Below, piece by piece: positions 8,788 through 17,778 of a stretch of DNA of 40,558 nucleotides. Position 1 is the stretch's first letter; every line of letters begins with the position of its first letter. This stretch comes from Campylobacter sp. MIT 12-8780 (GTDB taxonomy: Bacteria > Campylobacterota > Campylobacteria > Campylobacterales > Campylobacteraceae): positions 1-40,558 of the forward strand of contig NZ_QHLL01000013.1 of assembly GCF_006864535.1 (NCBI RefSeq). Direction: 5' to 3'. The notes below the pieces were generated by a model, which had not been told where the DNA came from, did not search any database, and saw only the letters and a list, made by a program, of their open reading frames with translations. The position numbers were made by a program, and so were the translations under genes.

Positions 8788-9405
8788 CTAAAATCCCTCT
8801 TTGATAAGCATATAAAGCTCTTTAATCTCCTCATCATCAAAAACCGAGCAATTTTTATGCGTAAAAAAGTCCTTAAGTTTATTTTTATCAAAACTAAAAC
8901 TCAAAGCATGGGCTTTGTGAGCTGGTAAAAAACCTCTTATGAGCGTTACTTCATCTTCATTTATCAGTTCATCACAAGCAAAACAATAAAAATCTTTATG
9001 AAGCCTGCCCTCAAATTCAAGCAAATTTGCATAAGCATCAACAATAACACGAAATGGATTTTGCCTTTCAAAACGTCTTGAGCTTTCATCAAGCAAATCA
9101 AAATAAAATGAATCAAGTGCTTCAATATCTTTTAAGTGTTTATAAAAAAGTCGTATAAATTCCTGCCAAATAAACATTTTATCGCGACTCATAATCCACT
9201 TAAAACCAAGATGAAGCGTATCTTTAAGGCGAGGTAAAAAGCTTGGATTTTCTTCTAATTCAAAATCTATCTTATAGCCACTTAAAATACTTGAATGTCT
9301 TAAACCATAAAAGCGATATGCCTTAATCACAGCCCTTTGACTTAACACATAAACGATTAAGTCTTCATCTTTTACGCGTTGGGTATGAAGGATAAAGCCT
9401 TGCAT
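8788..9405 (-). CDS. recO: Recombination protein RecO (epsilonproteobacterial type)
   Basis: A 205-residue protein with the RecO layout. The N-terminal OB-fold strand is 'MQGFILHTQRVKDEDLIVYVLS', followed by 'AYRFYGLRHSSILSGYKIDFELEE', a helical middle domain, and a C-terminal region with 'FYCFACDELI' holding a CxxC pair like the zinc site of RecO. RecO loads RecA on SSB-coated DNA together with RecR in gap repair. Epsilonproteobacterial RecO proteins are divergent and are often annotated hypothetical, so the call rests on the N-terminus and the Cys pair. Its ATG is two bases past the obg stop, so it is the last gene of the rplU-rpmA-obg-recO unit. Confidence 0.72.
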   Translation of the reverse strand: MQGFILHTQRVKDEDLIVYVLSQRAVIKAYRFYGLRHSSILSGYKIDFELEENPSFLPRLKDTLHLGFKWIMSRDKMFIWQEFIRLFYKHLKDIEALDSFYFDLLDESSRRFERQNPFRVIVDAYANLLEFEGRLHKDFYCFACDELINEDEVTLIRGFLPAHKAHALSFSFDKNKLKDFFTHKNCSVFDDEEIKELYMLIKEGF

Positions 9406-9407
9406 TA

Positions 9408-10433
9408 TTACACACGAGTGATTTGTTTAAAAAGTTCATTTTTAAGCTCACTTAGCCCAAGACTTTGCAAGCTTGAAACCTTGATGATAAAACATTCTGG
9501 ATTTTTAAGTGTTTTAAGATGAGCTTTTAGCTCATTAAAAGCGACTTCAAATTTTTCTTTTAACTCAGGCATAAGTTCTATACTATCACTTTTTGAGATC
9601 ATAATGCCAAATTTTCTTTCATAAAGCTTTGATGAAAATTTTTCAAGCTCTTTGCTTAAAGCCTCAAACTGCTCTTTTAAACTTAACTCACGCAAAGGAT
9701 CAAGCACAAAAAGCAAAAAAGAAGTGCGTTCTATATGCTTTAAAAACTCAAGTCCCAAGCCCCTGCCCTCACTTGCCCCTTCGATGATGCCGGGTATATC
9801 AGCCATAACAAAACTATCATATTCACCAACTTGAACCAAACCTAACTTTGGTGTGAGTGTGGTAAATTCATAATTTGCAATTTGTGGCTTTGCATTTGAG
9901 ATCACGCTTATAAGTGTTGATTTGCCAACATTTGGAAAGCCCACAAGTCCAACATCAGCGATAAGCTTAAGTTCTAAACGCACCTTTAAGCTTTGCCCCT
10001 TAATACCAGCTTGAGCATAATCTGGACGTTGATTTGTCGCATTTTTAAAATGCGTATTGCCAAGCCCACCTTTACCACCTTTGAGTAATATTTTTTGCTC
10101 TAAGTGAGTTGTCATATCAAGTAAAACTTCTCCACTTTCATCATCGATAATTTGTGTGCCAGCAGGCACTGAGATCTCAAGATTTGCTCCACTTTTGCCA
10201 TTGCGGTTGCGTTTATCGCCGTTTTGTCCATTTTGTGCGCTAAGTTCTTTTTTGCCCTTAAAATTAGCCAAGGTATGAGCGTTATTATTACACACGATAA
10301 CCACATCGCCGCCCTTGCCACCATCACCGCCATCAGGACCGCCTAAGGGCACATGTTTTTCACGGCGAAAGCTTACCGCTCCTTTGCCACCATTTCCAGA
10401 GCTAAGGACTAATTTTACACTATCAATAAACAT
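9408..10433 (-). CDS. obgE: Obg-family GTPase (ObgE/CgtA)
   Basis: A 341-residue GTPase linked to 50S assembly and the stringent response. The N-terminal Obg domain is glycine-rich ([20 protein letters not shown], then [11 protein letters not shown], about 12-50). The G domain begins near residue 160 with G1 [11 protein letters not shown], switch region TTLTPKLG, G3 [10 protein letters not shown], and G4 'SKSD' in place of NKxD. The variable C-terminal domain is short. It shares a cluster with rpmA and rplU, as in most bacteria, which fits its ribosomal role. Confidence 0.96.
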   Translation of the reverse strand: MFIDSVKLVLSSGNGGKGAVSFRREKHVPLGGPDGGDGGKGGDVVIVCNNNAHTLANFKGKKELSAQNGQNGDKRNRNGKSGANLEISVPAGTQIIDDESGEVLLDMTTHLEQKILLKGGKGGLGNTHFKNATNQRPDYAQAGIKGQSLKVRLELKLIADVGLVGFPNVGKSTLISVISNAKPQIANYEFTTLTPKLGLVQVGEYDSFVMADIPGIIEGASEGRGLGLEFLKHIERTSFLLFVLDPLRELSLKEQFEALSKELEKFSSKLYERKFGIMISKSDSIELMPELKEKFEVAFNELKAHLKTLKNPECFIIKVSSLQSLGLSELKNELFKQITRV

Positions 10434-10474
10434 AGCAAAAGCCTTTAAATTTAAAAAAGAAGTTAATAAAAGAG

Positions 10475-10500
10475 TTTTTAGAGGATAAATCCTCTAAAAA
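10475..10500. other. Hairpin between rpmA and obgE
   Basis: A perfect 11-bp inverted repeat (arms 10475-10485 and 10490-10500, loop TAAA) immediately after the rpmA stop. The T-run is on the 5' arm and the A-run on the 3' arm on either strand, so it lacks the trailing U-run of a normal terminator. It could be a processing site or partial attenuator separating abundant ribosomal protein mRNA from obgE. Confidence 0.55.
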
Positions 10501-10501
10501 A

Positions 10502-10756
10502 TTAAGCAGGATATACAGAAACTTTTTTTCTATCTTTGTCTTTTCTTTCAAATTTCACAAAACCATCAATCAAAGCGAAGATAGTGTGATCTTTACCCAT
10601 GCCTACATTGTTGCCAGCGTGAGTTGCTGTGCCTCTTTGGCGAATGATGATATTGCCAGCTCGGACAAATTCACCACCAAATTTTTTAACACCTAAACGA
10701 CGACCTATGGAATCGCGGTTATTTTGAGTTGAGCCTTGACCTTTCTTGTGTGCCAT
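10502..10756 (-). CDS. rpmA: 50S ribosomal protein L27
   Basis: An 84-residue protein with the L27 core: '[29 protein letters not shown]', then '[27 protein letters not shown]'. The flexible N-terminal tail reaches the peptidyl transferase centre. The N-terminus begins directly with AHKKG, so it lacks the cleavable extension found in Firmicutes. It lies 10 bases after rplU, with an AAGGAG ribosome site. Confidence 0.98.
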   Translation of the reverse strand: MAHKKGQGSTQNNRDSIGRRLGVKKFGGEFVRAGNIIIRQRGTATHAGNNVGMGKDHTIFALIDGFVKFERKDKDRKKVSVYPA

Positions 10757-10766
10757 ATTTTACTCC

Positions 10767-11078
10767 TTAGCCTTTGATTTCTTTTACTCTAACGCGTGTG
10801 AATTGTCTTCTAAAGCCTCTTTTTATCTTTGAATCTTTTCTGCGTCTTTTTTTGTAAATCACGACTTTTTTGTCTTTGCCGTGATTAATCACTTCTAAAA
10901 CAACTTTTGCACCAGCTAGCAAAGGCGCACCTACCTTGAGTTCTTTATCACTAAGTGCAAGCACTTCTGTGACTTCAATACTGCTTTTTTCTTCGGCTTC
11001 AAAACGATCAAGTTTTAGCTCATCGCCAACGCTTACTCGGTATTGCTTGCCGCTGTGTTTGATGATCGCATACATCAA
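10767..11078 (-). CDS. rplU: 50S ribosomal protein L21
   Basis: A 103-residue protein with the L21 pattern '[23 protein letters not shown]' at the N-terminus and the basic '[24 protein letters not shown]' region that binds 23S rRNA at the C-terminus. The start could be M1 or M2 (ATGATG); GGAG lies upstream. First gene of the rplU-rpmA-obgE-recO cluster, with a TATAAT promoter box about 85 bases upstream. Confidence 0.98.
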   Translation of the reverse strand: MMYAIIKHSGKQYRVSVGDELKLDRFEAEEKSSIEVTEVLALSDKELKVGAPLLAGAKVVLEVINHGKDKKVVIYKKRRRKDSKIKRGFRRQFTRVRVKEIKG

Positions 11079-11163
11079 TACTTCTCCTTTTTCTTGGGTA
11101 AGTTAATGTTAAGCACCGAAAATTCGGATTTAAAAAGCTTAGACATTTCATAAAAAAGAACTA

Positions 11164-11169
11164 ATTATA
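11164..11169 (-). promoter_or_regulatory. -10 box for the rplU operon
   Basis: A minus-strand TATAAT preceded by a T/A-rich stretch and TG, as expected for Campylobacter sigma-70 promoters. It would give a leader of about 80 bases before rplU. The leader contains a small palindrome CCGAA-AA-TTCGG (11116-11127), but I see no recognised L21 leader structure. Confidence 0.6.
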
Positions 11170-11298
11170 CATTTTTTTGTTGAATTTTAGGTTAAAGATA
11201 AAAAATAAAATCTTTATTTTTAAAAAAAGAAGTGTTGAGTTTTTGCCACTTAAATGAGCTTATTTTAAGTTTTAAGCTCAAAATAATTATTTTTAACT

Positions 11299-11304
11299 TA
11301 TAAT
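11299..11304 (+). promoter_or_regulatory. -10 box for the DUF342 gene
   Basis: TATAAT on the plus strand about 74 bases upstream of the DUF342 start, in an AT-rich region. Just upstream is an 8-bp inverted repeat TGAGCTTA/TAAGCTCA (11255-11262 and 11273-11280, 10-nt spacer) that could be an operator. Together with the rplU box this accounts for the 299-base divergent gap 11079-11377; nothing else was seen in it. Confidence 0.55.
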
Positions 11305-11377
11305 CAAAATATATGTGAAAAAATACAATTAATCAATAATTGTTAAATATCAAATAAACTTAGTTTTGGAGTTACAA

Positions 11378-13270
11378 ATGAGTTCGCAAATTCTTACGAG
11401 CTTTGTATCAAAAACACCGGTTTTTGACTATGAAGCATATCTTAAAAAAAATACACTTGATCCACAAGAGCATTCATTTAAGGTGCTTAATTTTACGACT
11501 TTTTATACAGAATCAAACGACGGCTTGTCTATCGAGCTTAAAAGCACGCAGCTTAATGTCTTTGAAAGCGATAGCTTTTTTATAAATGAAAAATTAAATA
11601 TTTATCAAACCTATGAAATTGCAGTGATTCAAAAAGCTCCACCTCGTTTTGAGCTTGAGCTTAAATACGATGAGCAATTTATCAATATCCAAGCCATAAT
11701 CAAGCAAGATACACACCTTGAGTATTATGATGAGTTATATGAGGATATTTTGCAAGAAATTTATCGTCAAATGATTGAACTTAACTTACTTATAGGTATT
11801 CGTGCTTTTGCACTGCATTCTTTGATTAAAGACTTTGTAGAGCAAGTAAGTATGGGAATTTGTATGATTAATGATGTTGTGATTGAAGTAGCAAGAGGTA
11901 TTGAAAAGATTGATGATAAACCAGATGAGCTTATCATGCATTTTCGCCAAATTTTAGATGAGAAAAAAGCCCACTTTGAATCAGATTTTGAAAAAGGTGA
12001 TTTAGCTGCAACCTTAAATAAAGGTGATTTGACACTTGAATACAAAAAAGTTCGCACAGGGATTGATGGTAAAAACATCAAAAATCATGTCATCAAACGC
12101 AAAGTCGAGCTAGCAAAATGTCGTCCAAAAATCAATGAGCAAAATTTCGAAGTAGAAGAAAATGATAAAATCATCAAATATTTTGCAAAAATCGATGGTT
12201 TTATGCAAAATAAAGACTTAAATTTTGATATTAGCAACGAAATCACTTCAGATAAAAAGCTTAGTCTAAAAAGTTCAGGCTCCGTAAAAGCAAGTGAAGG
12301 TGAAGAGGTTAATATCAACTTAACTATGGCAAATCGCTTTGATGATGGTATAGATTCAGGCATCACAGTAGAAGCTCAAATCATCAATCTTAACGGCTCA
12401 GTAGCCGAAAATGCTATAGTTAAAGCCAATAAAAGGCTTGATATCAAAGGACAAATCCACTCAAAAGCAAAAATTTATGCAAAACATGCAAGAATTTTTA
12501 ATCTCAAAGGTTTTTTGCGTGCTGAAGTGGCGATAGTTGATACCTTAGAACGCGGTATTTTAGAAGCAAAAACAGCCTTTGTAAAAAATGCAATCAACGC
12601 AAAAATTTATGCTGAAAATGTCTATATTGAGAATCTCGCTAGCACAAATGAAATTCATTTCTTAAACAACTGCTTTATCAAAGAATGTTGCGGCGATACA
12701 AATAAATTTATCGTTGATGCCCTTGACTTTAAGCAGATTAATGATGCTTTAACAAGAGGAAAGCAAAAGCTTCAAGAACTAGAAGAGTGTGAAAAAATTT
12801 GTAAAAGCCTCCAAGAAAGTTATAAGCTTATCAGCCCAAATATGCAAAATATACTTTTATCTTACAAAGCTATGAAAGACGCTCACCAAGAGCCACCAAA
12901 AAGCTTTACAGATCAAATCATTCGTTTTAGAAATTTAGTCAATAAAATAAAAGAAGTCGAACAAAAACTTACAAATAAGCAAAAAGTAGAAAATGAAGTA
13001 AAAGAACAAATCAACAAAATAAACAATATCATCAATCAAGCAGAAGTCTTTAATCAAAGCGGTTTGTGGAGTAGAGATTATAATGAAATCCGCTTTGTTT
13101 TTACAGAAGGTGATGTTATCACAAGAGCTATTGATGCGCAAAGTGATTTATTTAAGATCGCTTTGCATGAGAAAAAAGTATGTTTTACTCATAAAAGCCA
13201 AGAAGAAAACAAAGAATTTGAGGCTTTAAAAGAGCTTGAAGCAGAGCTTATAAAAGAATTTGACTCATAA
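11378..13270 (+). CDS. DUF342 / FapA-domain protein
   Basis: A 630-residue cytoplasmic protein. ATG 11378 is chosen because GGAG sits 6 bases upstream; a TTG at 11366 overlaps that site. The N-terminal 180 residues look globular. Residues about 200-430 carry the DUF342 (FapA) pattern of short beta strands around 'VKASEGEEVNINLTM' and repeated 'AENAIVKANKRLDIKG', 'SKAKIYAKHARIFNLKGFL', 'EAKTAFVKNAINAKIYAENV', consistent with a right-handed beta helix like polymer-forming proteins. About 455-560 is coiled coil. Related proteins affect cell shape and flagellation in other bacteria, but the role in Campylobacter is uncertain. Confidence 0.8.
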   Translation: MSSQILTSFVSKTPVFDYEAYLKKNTLDPQEHSFKVLNFTTFYTESNDGLSIELKSTQLNVFESDSFFINEKLNIYQTYEIAVIQKAPPRFELELKYDEQFINIQAIIKQDTHLEYYDELYEDILQEIYRQMIELNLLIGIRAFALHSLIKDFVEQVSMGICMINDVVIEVARGIEKIDDKPDELIMHFRQILDEKKAHFESDFEKGDLAATLNKGDLTLEYKKVRTGIDGKNIKNHVIKRKVELAKCRPKINEQNFEVEENDKIIKYFAKIDGFMQNKDLNFDISNEITSDKKLSLKSSGSVKASEGEEVNINLTMANRFDDGIDSGITVEAQIINLNGSVAENAIVKANKRLDIKGQIHSKAKIYAKHARIFNLKGFLRAEVAIVDTLERGILEAKTAFVKNAINAKIYAENVYIENLASTNEIHFLNNCFIKECCGDTNKFIVDALDFKQINDALTRGKQKLQELEECEKICKSLQESYKLISPNMQNILLSYKAMKDAHQEPPKSFTDQIIRFRNLVNKIKEVEQKLTNKQKVENEVKEQINKINNIINQAEVFNQSGLWSRDYNEIRFVFTEGDVITRAIDAQSDLFKIALHEKKVCFTHKSQEENKEFEALKELEAELIKEFDS

Positions 13271-13282
13271 ACTTTTGCAAAT

Positions 13283-14539
13283 TTAATCATGCCTAAAAAG
13301 CTCTAATTCAAATGCCCCCCCCCCATGAGTTTCTTTAAAAAGATAATCAAGCTTTTCGCCTTTATAAAGAATTTCTCTTGGTGTATTTTTAGAAAGTTTG
13401 CGTTTTTTTAAAGCAAGTAAAGTGGGTAATTCTTTTTGTATCAGCATTTTTAAAGACATACCCATGCCATGTTTTAAGCTTTTGATAAAAGTCCCATCAA
13501 CTTCGCTTTCATCTTTGATAATATGAAGCGAGCCTTTAAAATCAAGCTCTTTTAAAAGCTCAAACATTTGTTCTTTGTTTTGGGCTAAATCAAGTTCATC
13601 TTGTATGCTATGATAACTGATATAATAAGGCTTTGGATAGTTTGCTTGAGTGCGTAAATGGGCTTCATTAAAGATATCTCGTATATGATGATGATCGCTT
13701 GAAAAATAATATTTTGAATTTGTATCAAGCGAAAAAGGTGTCTTTGTAACACAGCACAACACAACATGCTCAAAAAATTCACCAGCTTGAAATTCACACT
13801 CTTTAATATAATCCACATCCCTTCCAAGCCCAAAAAGACGCATTTGTGGCTTTACATAGGCTGAATTTTCTAAAACACCATCGATAAGCCAAGGAGCAAA
13901 TTTAGCCGCAAGCAAAGCAAGATACCCGCCATGAGATGAACCAAACATAATCGTTTTATAATCTTTTTCAAGTATAAAAGGTGGATTTTTCTTGATAAAT
14001 TGTAAAACATTAAGTATATCCATGGCTTGTAAAACACCAAAATTTAAGTATTCGTTGCGAGCTGGCTGCACGCTAATGCTTATACCGATCCTTATGCCTT
14101 TTTTGTAAAAGCCTCTGTTTTGTCTTTCTTGTATAGCGTTATTGAGTATAGCGCAGGCTTGATATGTTTCTTGCTGACTAAGATCATGTGGTGGAAAAAA
14201 ATTATCTGCAAAGTTGATATTAAGACCTTCGCCTACTCGTAGATAAATTTCCTTATCTTTTGCGTCCATAACAAAAGTCGCTCCATTTTGCGGACGAAGT
14301 CCTATATTGTTGTAACTTACTCGTATCACAGCGACTTGGTATTCTTTAACTAAAAATTCAGCCAAATGATCTTGATAGCTTTGATTGTTATCCTCGCCCA
14401 AACCAGCGATAAGAAAAAACAAAGCCTTAACCGGTTTTTCATCATCAAAATCAAGCTTAAACTCAAGCGGATTTTCTCTTTTTAACTCAAGCTCCTTATC
14501 CTCGCTTGCTGGTATGCTTAAAGTTTTGTTATTAAACAT
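13283..14539 (-). CDS. DUF2920 (617-family) alpha/beta-hydrolase-like protein with 3' G tract
   Basis: A 418-residue cytoplasmic protein of the DUF2920 family, known in C. jejuni as the '617 family' of contingency genes. The fold looks like an alpha/beta hydrolase. 'ALFFLIAGLGED' is an early strand, 'IMFGSSHGGYLALLAAKFAPW' is the nucleophile elbow (G-S-S-H-G), and 'SLKHGMGMSL' near residue 360 may hold the catalytic His. Substrate unknown. The coding strand runs through ten Gs (codons 406-408), only ten residues before the stop. With 9 Gs the tail becomes HLN and with 11 Gs GI, so slippage alters only the last residues. AAGGAAG precedes the ATG. It is convergent with the DUF342 gene. Confidence 0.85.
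   Translation of the reverse strand: MFNNKTLSIPASEDKELELKRENPLEFKLDFDDEKPVKALFFLIAGLGEDNNQSYQDHLAEFLVKEYQVAVIRVSYNNIGLRPQNGATFVMDAKDKEIYLRVGEGLNINFADNFFPPHDLSQQETYQACAILNNAIQERQNRGFYKKGIRIGISISVQPARNEYLNFGVLQAMDILNVLQFIKKNPPFILEKDYKTIMFGSSHGGYLALLAAKFAPWLIDGVLENSAYVKPQMRLFGLGRDVDYIKECEFQAGEFFEHVVLCCVTKTPFSLDTNSKYYFSSDHHHIRDIFNEAHLRTQANYPKPYYISYHSIQDELDLAQNKEQMFELLKELDFKGSLHIIKDESEVDGTFIKSLKHGMGMSLKMLIQKELPTLLALKKRKLSKNTPREILYKGEKLDYLFKETHGGGAFELELFRHD
13315..13324 (-). repeat. 10-G tract near the 3' end of the DUF2920 gene
   Basis: Ten uninterrupted Cs on the plus strand (coding-strand G). Unlike most Campylobacter tracts it is near the stop codon, so all frames leave at least 97 percent of the protein. 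It changes the C-terminal tail rather than switching the protein off. Confidence 0.85.
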
Positions 14540-14660
14540 GCTTCTTCCTTAATCATAAAGCTAAATTGATAAAAAGTATATAATGATTATGCTTCATTTT
14601 GTTTGAATTTAAAACAATAAAAGCTTATTTTTGTGATAAAAGAGTATGATTTATGATAAA

Positions 14661-14687
14661 ACAAGCTCGCCATAAAGGCGAACTTGT
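14661..14687 (-). terminator. Terminator of the aspA-dcuA operon
   Basis: Minus-strand 11-bp stem (ACAAGTTCGCC pairing with GGCGAGCTTGT, one mismatch) with a 5-nt loop, followed by TTT. It lies 8 bases after the dcuA stop. Confidence 0.75.
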
Positions 14688-14694
14688 AAAAAAT

Positions 14695-16119
14695 TTAAAA
14701 AAGTGGAGCGACTAAAAATCCTAGAGCTACACTTAAAGCGATAGCTAAGGTTCCTGGAACCAAGAAAGCATGGTTAAATACATATTTTCCTATCCTTGTT
14801 GAACCTGTATCGTCCATTTGCACCGCACCAAGTAAGGTTGGATAAGTAGGAAGCACAAAAAGAGCTGAAACTGCAGCAAAAGAAGCTACAAGTATGTATG
14901 AGTTTGCAGCAATGCTTCCATCGCTTGTTGCTGAGATGGAAAGAGCAGCAACTATAGTAGGCACGATAGCCTTAGCTGTAGCTGCTTGAGAGTATAAAAG
15001 CATACTTGCAAAGAAAAAGGCTACAGCCACAAGGAAAGGTAATTTTGTCGCTAAATCCCCAGCTATATCTTGAATTTGACCCTTATAGCCAGCCACAAAA
15101 GTATCTCCAAGCCAAGCTACACCAAGCACGCACACGCAAGCTACCATACCTGATTTAAACACGCTTTGTTCAAAAATCTTTGCGGTGTTGATTTTACAAA
15201 AGATCACAATTAAAGCCGCAATGCTTAGCATAAAGCTCATGATCGCACCATCTCTTGGCAAGCGCACAGGATCAATATAGCTTTTTACAAATTCAGCCAA
15301 AGCACTTAAAGAACTACCCTCAGCAATAAGCATATTCACATAATCAAGCATAGGCTTACGCACTACATCTGAAATCGTTGTTGCATAAAATACCACACAA
15401 AGCACTCCAAGCAAGAAAATAAGCACTGAAAGCTTGGCGCCTGGTTTTACTTCAGTATGAATTGCTCCTGTGCTTGCTTTGATAAGCCCATTTTTAAGTC
15501 TTTCTTGATACACTTCATCTTTGCTTAGATCAAGATCAGTGATTTTAGAAATGATAAAAGCTGTAAGCATACAACCCACAAAGGTTGTTGGTATCCAAAT
15601 TCCTAAAAGCAAAGGATAGCTCCAGCCTAAAGGCTCTAAAACCCCTGTCATATATACAACAGCAGCTGAAACTGGGCTTGCTGTGATGGCGATTTGACTT
15701 GAAACAACAGCTATGCTTAGAGGAGCTGAAGGCTTGATGTTTTGCTCTTTTGCTACCTCAACGATAACTGGTATCATAGAAAAAGCTGTATGTCCTGTGC
15801 CCGCTAAAAGTGTCAAAACATAAGTCACGGTTGGAGCAAGATAGTTGATATACTTTGGATTTGAACGTAATATCTTTTCAGCTACTTGCACGAGATAATC
15901 AAGCCCACCAGCAAGCTGCATAGCTGAAATAGCTGCAATGACGCTCATAATGATTAAGATAACATCCCAAGGGATATTACCTACTTTCATACCAAGTATA
16001 AGCGTAAGCACGACTACGCCAAGCCCACCAGCAAAGCCTATGCCTATGCCTCCAAGGCGAACGCCTAAGAAAATGGCACCAAGTAAAACGATGATTTGAA
16101 GTATGAGTAAAATATCCAT
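14695..16119 (-). CDS. dcuA: Anaerobic C4-dicarboxylate transporter DcuA
   Basis: A polytopic inner-membrane carrier of 474 residues, somewhat longer than E. coli DcuA (433). About ten to twelve hydrophobic helices are visible. Family landmarks are 'FLGVRLGGIGIGFAGGLGV' at the N-terminus, 'LLAGTGHTAFSMIPVI', 'SSQIAITASPVSAAVVYM', and 'FVLPTYPTLLGAVQMDDTGSTRIGKYVFNH'. It exchanges aspartate, fumarate and succinate. Nine bases separate it from aspA: aspartate taken up is deaminated by AspA to fumarate, which is reduced or enters the TCA cycle, and succinate is exported. This is a central growth pathway for Campylobacter under low oxygen. Confidence 0.95.
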   Translation of the reverse strand: MDILLILQIIVLLGAIFLGVRLGGIGIGFAGGLGVVVLTLILGMKVGNIPWDVILIIMSVIAAISAMQLAGGLDYLVQVAEKILRSNPKYINYLAPTVTYVLTLLAGTGHTAFSMIPVIVEVAKEQNIKPSAPLSIAVVSSQIAITASPVSAAVVYMTGVLEPLGWSYPLLLGIWIPTTFVGCMLTAFIISKITDLDLSKDEVYQERLKNGLIKASTGAIHTEVKPGAKLSVLIFLLGVLCVVFYATTISDVVRKPMLDYVNMLIAEGSSLSALAEFVKSYIDPVRLPRDGAIMSFMLSIAALIVIFCKINTAKIFEQSVFKSGMVACVCVLGVAWLGDTFVAGYKGQIQDIAGDLATKLPFLVAVAFFFASMLLYSQAATAKAIVPTIVAALSISATSDGSIAANSYILVASFAAVSALFVLPTYPTLLGAVQMDDTGSTRIGKYVFNHAFLVPGTLAIALSVALGFLVAPLF

Positions 16120-16128
16120 AACTTTCCC

Positions 16129-17535
16129 CTATTTTTTCGCTGTCATGTGAGGATTAAGCATATTTGCTGGAGTTAAAATTTCATCAAGCTTTTCTTTGCT
16201 TAAAAGTCCTCTTTCAAGGGCTAGATCATAGACTCTTTTACCTGTATTTAGAGCTTCTTTAGCTATGGAAGCTGAGTTTTCATAACCTATGTAAGGATTT
16301 AGTGCTGTTACTATGCCTATGGAGTTATATACAAAATCAGAGCAGATTTTTTCATTGGCTGTAACGCCATCTATACATTTATCAGCCAAAGTTTTCATCG
16401 CTTTTTCAAGCATAACTATAGAATTAAAAAGACTATAAGCAATAACTGGCTCAAACACATTAAGCTGAAGCTGTCCGCCTTCGCTTGCAAAGGTTACGCT
16501 TACATCAGCTCCTATTACATAAAAGCATACTTGATTTACAACTTCTGGGATAACTGGATTTACTTTGCCCGGCATGATAGAGCTACCTGGTTGCATTTTT
16601 GGTAAGTTAATTTCATTAAGCCCGCATTTTGGACCAGAGCTTAATAATCTTAAGTCATTACACACCTTAGAAAGTTTAGTAGCCACTCTTTTAAGCACGC
16701 CTGAAATTTGCACATAAGCACCTGTATCTTGAGTCGCTTCGATCAAATCATCAGCTACTTTGTATTCAAAGCCTGTAATTTCTCTTAATTTCTTCTCAAC
16801 CACTTTTGGATAATCAGGATGTGAGTTTATGCCTGTGCCTATGGCTGTTCCACCAAGATTGATCTCTAAAACAAGCTTTCTTGCTTCTAAAACGCGTTCT
16901 ATATCCTCGCCTATCATTACCGCAAAGGTTTGAAACTCGCGACCTAAAGTCATAGGCACGGCATCTTGAAGCTGAGTTCGTCCCATTTTAAGCACATCTT
17001 TAAATTCAACTGCCTTTCTTTCATAAGCTTTTTTAAGATGCTCCATAGCCTTAGCTAAATCACTTAAATAATCATGCAAAGCCATTCTAAGTGCTGTTGG
17101 ATACGCATCGTTTGTGCTTTGAGAGAGATTTACATGATCATTTGGGTGAAGGTATTGATACTCACCTTTTTTGTGTCCTAAAATTTCTAAAGCAATATTT
17201 GCAATGACTTCATTTGCGTTCATATTCGTGCTTGTTCCAGCTCCACCTTGAAACATATCAACGACAAATTGATCGTAGTATCCGCCCTCTAAAATTTTAT
17301 CACAAGCTTTAATGATAGCCCCTTCTTTTTCTTTGTCTAAAAGTCCTAATTCGCAGTTTGCCATAGCTGCTGCTTTTTTAACCCTTGCCATAGTGCGTAT
17401 AAAACGAGGGAAATTTTTGAGTCTATCATGAGAAATATTAAAATTCTCCATTGCTCTAAAGGTTTGCACCCCATAATACACATCATCACTGATCTCAAGC
17501 TCACCGATGAAATCGTGTTCTTTACGTGTTGCCAT
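16129..17535 (-). CDS. aspA: Aspartate ammonia-lyase
   Basis: A 468-residue enzyme that converts L-aspartate to fumarate and ammonia. ATG 17535 is chosen (MATRKEHDFIGELEISDDVY) with GGAG upstream; the open frame extends 20 codons further but that part matches no family member. Hallmarks are 'GGAGTSTNMNANEVIAN', 'HPNDHVNLSQSTNDAYPTA', and the mobile catalytic loop 'GSSIMPGKVNP'. It is the first gene of the aspA-dcuA operon. In C. jejuni AspA is needed for use of aspartate, glutamate and proline. The promoter must lie in the 243-base gap up to 17778. Confidence 0.97.
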   Translation of the reverse strand: MATRKEHDFIGELEISDDVYYGVQTFRAMENFNISHDRLKNFPRFIRTMARVKKAAAMANCELGLLDKEKEGAIIKACDKILEGGYYDQFVVDMFQGGAGTSTNMNANEVIANIALEILGHKKGEYQYLHPNDHVNLSQSTNDAYPTALRMALHDYLSDLAKAMEHLKKAYERKAVEFKDVLKMGRTQLQDAVPMTLGREFQTFAVMIGEDIERVLEARKLVLEINLGGTAIGTGINSHPDYPKVVEKKLREITGFEYKVADDLIEATQDTGAYVQISGVLKRVATKLSKVCNDLRLLSSGPKCGLNEINLPKMQPGSSIMPGKVNPVIPEVVNQVCFYVIGADVSVTFASEGGQLQLNVFEPVIAYSLFNSIVMLEKAMKTLADKCIDGVTANEKICSDFVYNSIGIVTALNPYIGYENSASIAKEALNTGKRVYDLALERGLLSKEKLDEILTPANMLNPHMTAKK

Positions 17536-17617
17536 CTTGTTTCTCCTTAAGTTAAGAATAAAATCTAAAGACCAATTAGTCTTTACAAGAAGCAATATAA
17601 ACTAAAAATATTTAAAT

Positions 17618-17643
17618 AAATATTAAATTATTATTTAATATTT
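17618..17643. promoter_or_regulatory. AT-only inverted repeat upstream of aspA
   Basis: Perfect 11-bp arms AAATATTAAAT/ATTTAATATTT with a 4-nt spacer, about 83-108 bases upstream of the aspA start. It could be an operator, but AT-only palindromes occur by chance in such DNA. A minus-strand TATAAT at 17742-17747 is a possible, more distant -10. Confidence 0.3.
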
Positions 17644-17778
17644 AAAAATAAATAAGATATTGTTACTTTTTGTAAATACACACTTTCATATTCAGTGCAA
17701 GATAAAAAACAAAATGTAACAAAAGATAAGTATAAATACGGATTATAAGAAAAAATTTATTTTTAATAGTCTAGAATT

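Noticed and set aside
10475-10500. rpmA-obgE hairpin as an intrinsic terminator
   Set aside because: The T-run precedes the stem rather than following it on both strands, so it was listed only as a hairpin.
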